DNA of 7,253 nt from Caldithrix sp. RBG_13_44_9 (GTDB taxonomy: Bacteria > Calditrichota > Calditrichia > RBG-13-44-9): NCBI GenBank assembly GCA_001771055.1, contig MESS01000084.1:53714-60966 (forward strand), given 5' to 3'. Each line of letters begins with the position of its first letter. The stretch's first letter is position 1. The translations under genes were made by a program, and so were the position numbers. A model generated the notes under the pieces. It was given only the letters and a program-made list of their open reading frames with translations. It was not told the DNA's origin and made no database searches. Positions 1 through 5,479 of the stretch are shown here, piece after piece.

Positions 1-1
1 G

Positions 2-433
2 ACGGTGGACAGCGACCGGCTGTTGCTATGGGTGCTGCGCACCGATCTGGGTCTGACCGGCACCAAGTATGGCTGCGGGGAAAGTTACTGCGGAGCCTGC
101 AACGTACTGGTGAATAATGAAGCGCTGCGCTCCTGCCAGCTGAGCATGAAAGACGTACAGAACAAGAAAGTAGTTACCATCGAAGGGCTGGCTAAAAACG
201 GGGATCTCCATCCTCTGCAAAAAACCTTCATGGAGCATGATGCCCTGCAGTGTGGTTATTGCACCCCGGGAATGATCATGAACGCCTACGCATTCCTGCA
301 GAAAAATCCCAGACCTTCTGAATCTCAGATCATTGCTGCTATGAATGATAACCTCTGCCGCTGCGGCGCTCACACCCGGATCATCCAGGCCATTCAGACC
401 GCTGCTGAAGAAATTGGAGGGACCAGAAAATGA
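2..433 (+). CDS. [2Fe-2S] iron-sulfur subunit of an IorAB-type molybdenum hydroxylase (5'-truncated)
   Basis: This is the small electron-transfer subunit of a xanthine dehydrogenase-family enzyme. It passes electrons from the molybdenum centre of the partner subunit through two [2Fe-2S] clusters. Numbering from the GTG at position 5, the plant-type ferredoxin domain has C24, C29, C32 and C44 (motif GCGESYCGAC). The second, helical cluster domain has C83, C86, C118 and C120 (QCGYCTPGM and NLCRCG). All eight ligands are present. The frame is already open at the window edge. Family members usually have about 15-20 residues before the LLWVLR motif, so the GTG at 5 is probably an internal valine and the true start lies upstream. 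The stop overlaps the next gene's ATG by 4 bp (ATGA), which implies translational coupling. No FAD subunit is seen, as in two-subunit IorAB enzymes. The substrate cannot be told from the sequence. Confidence 0.93.
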   Translation, partial: TVDSDRLLLWVLRTDLGLTGTKYGCGESYCGACNVLVNNEALRSCQLSMKDVQNKKVVTIEGLAKNGDLHPLQKTFMEHDALQCGYCTPGMIMNAYAFLQKNPRPSESQIIAAMNDNLCRCGAHTRIIQAIQTAAEEIGGTRK

Positions 434-2424
434 AGAACGATAAATTTCTTAATAATGACTTTACCGATAATACTTCCGACTTGCAGTTCGACCGCCGGGA
501 ATTTTTAAAACTGGCAGGGGGCGGAATTTTCATTCTGTTTAGCCTGTGGGATTCCTCACCCCTGCTGCAGGAACTTCAGGCACAGGGACGGGAACTGCCC
601 ACCGACTTTAATGCGTTTCTGCGGATAGGCGAAGACGGCCGGGTTTCCCTGTTTACTGGCAAGATTGAGATGGGTCAGGGCATTATCACCTCCTTAGCCC
701 AAATGCTGGCTGATGAACTGGACGTTCCGCTGGAAGCAGTGGATATGGTGATGGGAGATACCGATCTCTGTCCCTGGGATATGGGTACATTTGGTTCCCG
801 CACCACCCGCTTCTTCGGACCACCCCTCCGGGCAGCCGGCGCCGAAGGCCGCAAAGTTTTATTGGAACTGGCCGCCGAGCAGCTCAAAATACCAGCAACT
901 AACTTGATTACTGAAAACGGAGTCATCTTTGATAAAACAGATCGCAAGCGAAAATTGAGTTACGCTGAATTGGCCAAAGGGAAAAAAATTGAGCGCAAGC
1001 TCTCCGAAAAAGTAACAGTAAAATCGCCGGCTGAATTCAAGATCATTAATCAACCGCTCACCCGCCGGGACGCCCGGGAAAAAGTAACCGGAGAAGCTAA
1101 ATTTGCCGGAGATATCCAGCTCCCCGGTATGCTGTACGCCAGAATTCTTCGTCCCCCTTCACATGATGCCAGGCTTGTTGATGTTGATCTGTCTGCTGCC
1201 CAACAGATAGAAGGTGTGCAGGTGATTCGTGATGGCGACCTGATCGCTGTTCTTCACAAATATCCGGATGTGGCAGAGCAAGCGCTGGAAAAAATAAAGG
1301 CAAAGTTTGACGTTCCGGATTCCAGTCTGGATGAGAATACCATCTTCGATCATCTGCTGAAAGTGGCACCGGAAGGTGAAGTAGTGGCCGAAAGCGGCAG
1401 TGTGATGGATGGAGAAAAGGAAGCCAGCGTCATTATCGAACAAACCTATCTGGATGGATACAAATCCCATGCGACTATCGAGCCCCACACCGCGGTGGTC
1501 AAAATTGAAGGGAACAAAGTGACGGTCTGGCCGTCCTCACAAACCCCATTCCGGGCTAAGGAAGAAGTGGCCGAGGCCCTGGGAATTCCTCCGGAAAATG
1601 TCCGGGTCATTTCTCCATTCGTGGGAGGTGGCTTTGGTGGTAAATCCAGGAATCTGCAGGTAGTGGAAGCCGCCCGCTTGGCCAAATTAACCGGGAAACC
1701 AGTGCAGGTAGCCTGGAGCCGCAAGGAAGAATTTTTCTATGACTCTTTCCGTCCGGCGGCAGTGGTGAAGATCAAATCAGGGATCAATACCGATGGCCGC
1801 ATCAAACTATGGGACTATCATGTATATTTTGCAGGCGATAGAGGTTCTCAGCAGTTCTATAACGTCCCGCATCATCGTACCCTGTCCCATGGATCAGGCT
1901 GGGGCGGCACTCGCGGCTCGCATCCCTTTGCCACCGGTGCCTGGCGGGCACCGGCCAACAATACCAACACCTTCGCCCGGGAATCACAGATTGATATTAT
2001 GGCCGCCAGAGCAAAAAAAGATCCGCTGGAATTCCGGCTGCAAAATCTGGCTGACGAAAAGTTCATCCGGGTATTGAAAAAGGCAGGTGAGACCTTTGGC
2101 TGGAGACCTGCACCAGCACCCAGCAATCGGGGCTGGGGAATCGCCCTGGGGATAGATTCTGGAACTTATGTGGCTACCATCGCCGAAGTGGAAGTAGATA
2201 AAAATAGCGGAGATGTCCAGGTGAAACGGGTGGTCTGTGCCCAGGATATGGGTCTGGTGATCAATCCGGAAGGGGCTACCATTCAGATGGAAGGATGCAT
2301 CACCATGGGCTTGGGATACGCCCTGAAAGAGGATATCCAATTTCGAGGCGGGAAGATTCTCAATGAAAATTTTGACTGGCCGCATCAAACTATGGGACTA
2401 TCATGTATATTTTGCAGGCGATAG
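430..2424 (+). CDS. Molybdopterin-binding large subunit, IorB-like, disrupted near its 3' end
   Basis: This is the catalytic subunit of the molybdenum hydroxylase encoded with the upstream [2Fe-2S] gene. The N-terminus has a twin-arginine motif, DRREFLK (residues 21-27), and then a hydrophobic stretch, so it is predicted to be exported folded by Tat, probably carrying the signal-less small subunit with it. Visible features are GKIEMGQGI (about 78-86, pterin contact), an a/b-hammerhead domain beginning near VTGEAKFAGDI (219-229), the glycine-rich VGGGFGGK (398-405) and GAWRAP (503-508). The authentic frame runs to ILNENFD, ending at 2376. It then enters a second, out-of-frame copy of its own 1794-2309 segment and reaches TAG after 15 unrelated residues. 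The usual GxGEP motif with the active-site glutamate, followed by the C-terminal helices, is missing from this frame. If the sequence is real the product should be inactive. The remaining C-terminus lies in 2363-2992. Confidence 0.88.
   Translation: MKNDKFLNNDFTDNTSDLQFDRREFLKLAGGGIFILFSLWDSSPLLQELQAQGRELPTDFNAFLRIGEDGRVSLFTGKIEMGQGIITSLAQMLADELDVPLEAVDMVMGDTDLCPWDMGTFGSRTTRFFGPPLRAAGAEGRKVLLELAAEQLKIPATNLITENGVIFDKTDRKRKLSYAELAKGKKIERKLSEKVTVKSPAEFKIINQPLTRRDAREKVTGEAKFAGDIQLPGMLYARILRPPSHDARLVDVDLSAAQQIEGVQVIRDGDLIAVLHKYPDVAEQALEKIKAKFDVPDSSLDENTIFDHLLKVAPEGEVVAESGSVMDGEKEASVIIEQTYLDGYKSHATIEPHTAVVKIEGNKVTVWPSSQTPFRAKEEVAEALGIPPENVRVISPFVGGGFGGKSRNLQVVEAARLAKLTGKPVQVAWSRKEEFFYDSFRPAAVVKIKSGINTDGRIKLWDYHVYFAGDRGSQQFYNVPHHRTLSHGSGWGGTRGSHPFATGAWRAPANNTNTFARESQIDIMAARAKKDPLEFRLQNLADEKFIRVLKKAGETFGWRPAPAPSNRGWGIALGIDSGTYVATIAEVEVDKNSGDVQVKRVVCAQDMGLVINPEGATIQMEGCITMGLGYALKEDIQFRGGKILNENFDWPHQTMGLSCIFCRR
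1794..2309 (+). repeat. 516-bp direct repeat, copy 1 (native position in the large-subunit gene)
   Basis: Read base by base against 2377-2892, the two segments agree over all 516 bases. The copies begin at TGGCCGCATC and end at CACCATGGG. The bases just outside differ on both sides (A at 1793 versus C at 2376; C at 2310 versus A at 2893). This copy sits in the correct reading frame and encodes the part from GRIKLWD to CITMG. Confidence 0.97.
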
Positions 2425-2992
2425 AGGTTCTCAGCAGTTCTATAACGTCCCGCATCATCGTACCCTGTCCCATGGATCAGGCTGGGGCGGCACTCGCGGC
2501 TCGCATCCCTTTGCCACCGGTGCCTGGCGGGCACCGGCCAACAATACCAACACCTTCGCCCGGGAATCACAGATTGATATTATGGCCGCCAGAGCAAAAA
2601 AAGATCCGCTGGAATTCCGGCTGCAAAATCTGGCTGACGAAAAGTTCATCCGGGTATTGAAAAAGGCAGGTGAGACCTTTGGCTGGAGACCTGCACCAGC
2701 ACCCAGCAATCGGGGCTGGGGAATCGCCCTGGGGATAGATTCTGGAACTTATGTGGCTACCATCGCCGAAGTGGAAGTAGATAAAAATAGCGGAGATGTC
2801 CAGGTGAAACGGGTGGTCTGTGCCCAGGATATGGGTCTGGTGATCAATCCGGAAGGGGCTACCATTCAGATGGAAGGATGCATCACCATGGGAGCGGCGA
2901 TTGCCAATGCCATTTATGATGCGGTGGGTGCCCGGGTGTATCAGATGCCAATGACGCCGGAGAGGGTTAAGAAAGCATTGACAAAAGGTTAA
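2363..2992 (+). pseudogene. Displaced C-terminal part of the IorB-like large subunit (second copy of the repeat plus native tail)
   Basis: This 209-codon open frame is in the +1 frame relative to the upstream large-subunit gene. Residues from GRIKLWD onward are identical to residues 456-627 of that gene. After the shared TMG it continues into AAIANAIYDAVGAR and PMTPERVKKAL, which is a normal family C-terminus, and ends at TAA. It is therefore the true 3' end of the same gene, separated by the rearrangement. The family's roughly 30 residues with the GGGEP active-site motif, expected just before MGAAIANA, are absent here too. An ATG at 2363 lies 7 nt after a GGAAG (2351-2355), so some re-initiation is possible, but this start was probably never a natural one. 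A fragment without the N-terminal cofactor-binding parts is unlikely to work. An assembly error is the main alternative. Confidence 0.8.
2377..2892 (+). repeat. 516-bp direct repeat, copy 2 (out of frame, replaces the GxGEP region)
   Basis: This is an exact second copy of 1794-2309, starting 583 bp downstream of the first. Because 583 is not a multiple of 3, the upstream gene enters it in the wrong frame and stops at 2422-2424. Sixty-seven bases of unique sequence (2310-2376) separate the copies. Its right end joins the native gene tail in the correct frame at ATGGG. Confidence 0.97.
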
Positions 2993-3050
2993 ATTTACAG
3001 CAGACAAACTATCCAAAATGTTTTATCCTTTGGGAGGTAATGTTACAAGG

Positions 3051-3115
3051 GCCTGATATTTCAGGCTACCCTGATTATAAAGTATTGATGCTTTTTCAAA
3101 ATTTTCAGGGTAACC
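3051..3115. other. Two overlapping inverted repeats downstream of the hydroxylase operon
   Basis: GCCTGA (3051-3056) pairs perfectly with TCAGGC (3061-3066) across a TATT loop. TACCCTGA (3067-3074) pairs with TCAGGGTA (3105-3112). Two further G-C pairs (3064-3065 with 3114-3115) extend this stem past one mismatch, with a 30-nt loop. The stems share 3064-3066, so the fully extended forms cannot coexist. They may act as 3'-end or transcript-stability structures, but no U-tract supports a standard terminator. Confidence 0.4.
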
Positions 3116-3120
3116 ATTTA

Positions 3121-3140
3121 TATTCAGAACTTCCTGAATA
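3121..3140. repeat. Short perfect hairpin
   Basis: TATTCAG (3121-3127) and CTGAATA (3134-3140) form a 7-bp stem around the 6-nt loop AACTTC. It is A/T-rich and lacks a following T-run. It abuts the left edge of the REP/MITE-like element. Its role is unknown. Confidence 0.4.
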
Positions 3141-3270
3141 CTCCTCAATTTCTAGTCGTTGCGAGGAATGAAATGACGAAGCAACTTATTAAAAATATTC
3201 CTGTTATGAGATTCCTTCTCCCGCTAAAGCGGGATCGGAATGACAATTTAGTTCATCTTAATGGAGTATT
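3137..3270. repeat. REP/MITE-like intergenic element with 8-bp terminal inverted repeats
   Basis: AATACTCC (3137-3144) and GGAGTATT (3263-3270) are exact inverted repeats bounding a 134-bp segment. Inside are two half-sites. The left is a GTTGC...GCAAC stem (3158-3162 with 3181-3185) around GAGGAATG and ATGACGA. The right is a strong hairpin, TCCCGCT (3219-3225) with AGCGGGA (3228-3234), enclosed by ATTCC (3211-3215) with GGAAT (3237-3241) and followed by GACAA. This resembles the dispersed 'GTCATTGCGAGG...GAAGCAA' and 'GTCATTCCGATCCCGC' palindromes I associate with intergenic DNA of environmental bacterial genomes. Whether it is repeated elsewhere in this genome cannot be seen from one copy. 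Confidence 0.5.
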
Positions 3271-3312
3271 TATTCTATATTCCACGTTCTCCCCACCCAT
3301 TTGGCATATAGT

Positions 3313-3341
3313 TTGACATCCCCTGCCAAAAGAGCTAAATT
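3313..3341 (+). promoter_or_regulatory. Predicted sigma70-type promoter for lepA
   Basis: A perfect -35 hexamer TTGACA (3313-3318) is followed by a 17-bp spacer and TAAATT (3336-3341), a 4/6 match to TATAAT. Transcription would start near 3348, leaving a leader of roughly 29 nt before the lepA ATG. Confidence 0.55.
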
Positions 3342-3376
3342 TACCAGCTTAAAAATGACTATTTGTGAAAGAGTGA

Positions 3377-5173
3377 ATGTCAATAAAGAATATCCGAAAT
3401 TTTTGCATCATCGCCCATATTGACCACGGTAAATCCACCCTGGCTGACCGGTTATTGGAATATACCCACACCTTAAGCAAACGGGAGCTGAAAGATCAGG
3501 TGCTGGATTCGATGGATCTGGAACGGGAACGCGGCATCACCATCAAAGCCCACTTCATCCGGATGGATTACCGGCACAGTGATGGGCAGGATTATGTGTT
3601 CAATTTGATCGATACTCCCGGGCATGTGGATTTCTCCTACGAAGTCTCCCGCAGCCTGGCTGCCGCCGAAGGCGCCCTGCTGCTGGTAGACGCCTCCCAG
3701 GGAGTGGAAGCTCAGACCATCAGCAATCTCTATCATGCCGTGGAGAATGATCTGGTGATCATCCCGGTGATCAATAAAATTGACCTGCCCAGTGCCCAGG
3801 TGGAATCGACCAAACATCAGCTGATGGAGTTGATCGGCTGCGATGAGAAAGACATCATCATGGCCAGTGCCAAAAGTGGAATAGGCATCGAGGAGATCGT
3901 GGAAGCCATCATTCTGCGCATCCCTCATCCCAAAGGGAATCCGGAAGAACCACTGCAGGCACTGATCTTCGATTCCAGTTTTGACAATTACCGCGGGGTG
4001 GTGGCGCTGATCCGGGTGTTCCATGGTGAGATCAAAGAGGGAGACAAGGTCCGCTTTTTTGCCACAGACCAGACGTTTGAAGTAGAAGAGCTGGGATTCC
4101 TGCGCCTGAAACGGGTTCGAAAAAGTAAATTGGAGAACGGAGAGGCCGGCTACCTGATCTGCGGTGCGAAAAATGTGCGAGATATTAAGGTAGGAGACAC
4201 CGTCACTCATCTCAAGAATCCAGCGGCTTCGGCCCTGCCCGGCTACCGGGCGGTAAAACCAATGGTCTTCAGCGGCATCTATCCGGTGATCAGCCAGGAA
4301 TTCGAGGACCTTCGCTCTTCTCTGGAAAAATTAGCCCTGAATGATTCTGCTATCCAGTATGAACCGGAAACCTCCATGGCCATGGGATTCGGATTCCGGG
4401 CTGGATTTTTAGGATTGCTGCACATGGAGATCGTGCAGGAACGGCTGGAACGGGAGTTTGGACAGAACATCATCATGACCACCCCCAACGTGGTATACCA
4501 GGTCACTACCACCAGCGGAGATGTGATCACTATCGAAAATCCCCAGAAGATGCCAGATGCGATGCAGGTGGAAAAGATAGAAGAGCCATACATTCGCTCT
4601 CAGATTGTCACTCCTCCGGAATATATCGGCAATATCATGAAAATATCCAACGAGCGGCGGGGAATTCTGAAGAATACTTCTTACATCGATCCCTCGCGGG
4701 CTGATATAGAATATGAATTCCCGCTGTCAGAAGTGATCTTTGATTTCTTCGATAAATTGAAATCGGTCTCCCGCGGCTATGCTTCACTGGATTATGAATT
4801 CATCGGCTACCGCGAGGCTAAGCTGGTGAAACTGGACATCCTGATCAATGGCGATCCGCTGGATGCATTGTCGATTATTGTGCATAAAGAAAAAGCTTAT
4901 GACCAGGGTAGAAGTCTGTGCACTAAATTACGAAAACTGATTCCCCGCCAGATGTTTGAGGTGGTAATCCAGGCCAGCATCGGGAATAAAGTGATTGCCC
5001 GGGAGGAAATCAAAGCGCTGCGCAAAAATGTGCTGGCTAAATGTTATGGTGGTGATATCACCCGTAAACGCAAACTGCTGGAGAAACAGAAGGAAGGGAA
5101 GAAACGGATGAAACAGGTAGGACGGGTGGAAATCCCGCAGGAGGCGTTCCTGGCAGTACTCTCGGCGGACTAG
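3377..5173 (+). CDS. lepA: Elongation factor 4 (LepA), ribosome back-translocating GTPase
   Basis: This translation GTPase binds ribosomes and is thought to remodel stalled or mis-translocated complexes. At 598 residues it is full length for the family. The GTPase motifs are all present: G1 AHIDHGKST (13-21), G2 region ERGITIK (51-57), G3 DTPGH (79-83), G4 NKID (133-136) and G5 SAK (164-166). Domains II and III follow, then GFLGLLHMEI (near 342-351), shared with EF-G. The LepA-specific C-terminal domain carries AKCYGGD (554-560) and KEGKKRMK (572-579), which separate it from EF-G, TypA and BipA. The ATG at 3377 matches the usual MSIKNIRNF start. The ribosome site before it is weak (GAAAGAG), and the nearby in-frame GTG at 3365 runs straight into a stop. 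The gene has its own likely promoter and is separated from lepB by a 306-bp repeat-rich gap. Confidence 0.97.
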   Translation: MSIKNIRNFCIIAHIDHGKSTLADRLLEYTHTLSKRELKDQVLDSMDLERERGITIKAHFIRMDYRHSDGQDYVFNLIDTPGHVDFSYEVSRSLAAAEGALLLVDASQGVEAQTISNLYHAVENDLVIIPVINKIDLPSAQVESTKHQLMELIGCDEKDIIMASAKSGIGIEEIVEAIILRIPHPKGNPEEPLQALIFDSSFDNYRGVVALIRVFHGEIKEGDKVRFFATDQTFEVEELGFLRLKRVRKSKLENGEAGYLICGAKNVRDIKVGDTVTHLKNPAASALPGYRAVKPMVFSGIYPVISQEFEDLRSSLEKLALNDSAIQYEPETSMAMGFGFRAGFLGLLHMEIVQERLEREFGQNIIMTTPNVVYQVTTTSGDVITIENPQKMPDAMQVEKIEEPYIRSQIVTPPEYIGNIMKISNERRGILKNTSYIDPSRADIEYEFPLSEVIFDFFDKLKSVSRGYASLDYEFIGYREAKLVKLDILINGDPLDALSIIVHKEKAYDQGRSLCTKLRKLIPRQMFEVVIQASIGNKVIAREEIKALRKNVLAKCYGGDITRKRKLLEKQKEGKKRMKQVGRVEIPQEAFLAVLSAD

Positions 5174-5184
5174 GAAGGGCAGTT

Positions 5185-5212
5185 AATAGGTAATAGTTTA
5201 TAGGTTATAGGT
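5185..5212. repeat. Heptamer tandem array 1, consensus WATAGGT
   Basis: There are four back-to-back 7-nt units: AATAGGT (5185), AATAGTT (5192), TATAGGT (5199) and TATAGGT (5206). The neighbouring heptamers in the same register are GGCAGTT (5178) and GGCAGTA (5213), so six units could be counted. Confidence 0.75.
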
Positions 5213-5228
5213 GGCAGTACATAAGAAG

Positions 5229-5256
5229 GAAAGCAGAGAGCGGAAAGCAGGTGGCA
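5229..5256. repeat. Heptamer tandem array 2, consensus GAAAGCA
   Basis: The units are GAAAGCA (5229), GAGAGCG (5236), GAAAGCA (5243) and a diverged GGTGGCA (5250). The period is again 7 nt but the motif is unrelated to array 1. This is the weakest of the four blocks. Confidence 0.55.
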
Positions 5257-5303
5257 AGCGAACAAGACTTCAAGAGGCAAAAATACAAGACAAAAAAGGT
5301 TTT

Positions 5304-5338
5304 CCTTTAGCCCTTAGCCTTTATCCTTGAGCCTTGCA
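5304..5338. repeat. Heptamer tandem array 3, consensus CCTTTAG
   Basis: There are five units: CCTTTAG (5304), CCCTTAG (5311), CCTTTAT (5318), CCTTGAG (5325) and CCTTGCA (5332). The leading C and the TT at positions 3-4 are... conserved as C at position 1 and T at positions 4, with CCTT in four of five units. T-rich heptamers continue in register to 5352. Confidence 0.75.
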
Positions 5339-5352
5339 TCTTATTTTATTTT

Positions 5353-5387
5353 CTCTATGCACTCTGCTCTATGCGCTATGCTCATTG
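5353..5387. repeat. Heptamer tandem array 4, consensus CTCTATG
   Basis: There are five units: CTCTATG (5353), CACTCTG (5360), CTCTATG (5367), CGCTATG (5374) and CTCATTG (5381). It starts exactly 49 nt (7 x 7) after array 3 starts, so the two share one register. Confidence 0.75.
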
Positions 5388-5390
5388 CAA

Positions 5391-5406
5391 TTTAAAATAT
5401 TTTAAA
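5391..5406. promoter_or_regulatory. Perfect 16-bp A/T palindrome, possible UP element
   Basis: TTTAAAATATTTTAAA is its own reverse complement and continues into an A-run to 5410. It ends about 10 bp upstream of the proposed lepB -35 hexamer, the position where an A/T-rich UP element would contact the RNA polymerase alpha subunit. It could equally be a binding site for an architectural protein. Confidence 0.35.
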
Positions 5407-5416
5407 AAAATGAAAC

Positions 5417-5445
5417 TTTACTGCCCTGAAAGGCGATAATAAAAT
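5417..5445 (+). promoter_or_regulatory. Predicted sigma70-type promoter for lepB-hemW
   Basis: TTTACT (5417-5422, 4/6 match to TTGACA) and TAAAAT (5440-5445, 5/6 match to TATAAT) are separated by 17 bp. The predicted start is near 5452, giving a short leader of roughly 28 nt that includes the ribosome site. An overlapping GATAAT (5435-5440) is a less well spaced alternative -10. Confidence 0.45.
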
Positions 5446-5466
5446 CAGCATATATGGTATTAATAA

Positions 5467-5473
5467 AGGAGGT
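5467..5473 (+). promoter_or_regulatory. Consensus Shine-Dalgarno that sets the lepB TTG start
   Basis: AGGAGGT, within AAAGGAGGT (5465-5473), ends 6 nt before the TTG at 5480. This full complement to the 16S rRNA tail compensates for the rare start codon. The TTG at 5476 is in another frame and too close. Confidence 0.85.
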
Positions 5474-5479
5474 AATTGA

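Larger units (their letters stand above)
2993..3376. other. Intergenic region between the hydroxylase operon and lepA
   Basis: This is 384 bp without a convincing gene. From left to right it holds a short hairpin (3051-3066) overlapping a longer one (3064-3115), a third hairpin (3121-3140), a REP/MITE-like element (3137-3270) and the lepA promoter (3313-3341). No hairpin is followed by a run of T, so I cannot assign an intrinsic terminator for the upstream operon. A 41-codon minus-strand frame (3023-3148) may be a gene relic. Confidence 0.8.
5174..5479. other. Repeat-rich lepA-lepB intergenic region
   Basis: This is 306 bp with no credible gene. It contains four blocks of degenerate heptanucleotide tandem repeats (between 5178 and 5387), a perfect 16-bp A/T palindrome (5391-5406), a likely lepB promoter (5417-5445) and a consensus ribosome site. 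No terminator hairpin for lepA was recognised. Confidence 0.8.

Noticed and set aside
5..7. GTG as the genuine start of the iron-sulfur subunit
   Set aside because: The reading frame is open to the window edge, no ribosome site can be seen, and the family has a beta-strand of about 15-20 residues before this point. It is most likely an internal valine.
2377..2892. Insertion sequence or domain duplication within the large-subunit gene
   Set aside because: The segment is the gene's own coding sequence, with no transposase or inverted ends. It is out of frame with the first copy, so it cannot add a functional domain.
3051..3066. Intrinsic terminator of the hydroxylase operon
   Set aside because: The stem is only 6 bp and is followed by CTACCC rather than a T-run. 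It could still affect RNA stability, but not as a standard terminator.
3040..3171. Plus-strand 43-codon ORF after a GGGAGGT sequence
   Set aside because: The Shine-Dalgarno-like GGAGG is only 2 nt from the ATG, too close to function well. The frame runs through the hairpins into the repeat element, and its product resembles nothing I know.
3473..4210. Long open frame antisense to lepA (245 codons)
   Set aside because: It lies wholly inside the unmistakable lepA coding sequence on the opposite strand and shows no domain. It is a by-product of lepA codon usage.
5185..5387. CRISPR array in the lepA-lepB gap
   Set aside because: The repeats are 7 nt, contiguous and degenerate, with no spacers of 30-40 nt and no cas genes nearby.
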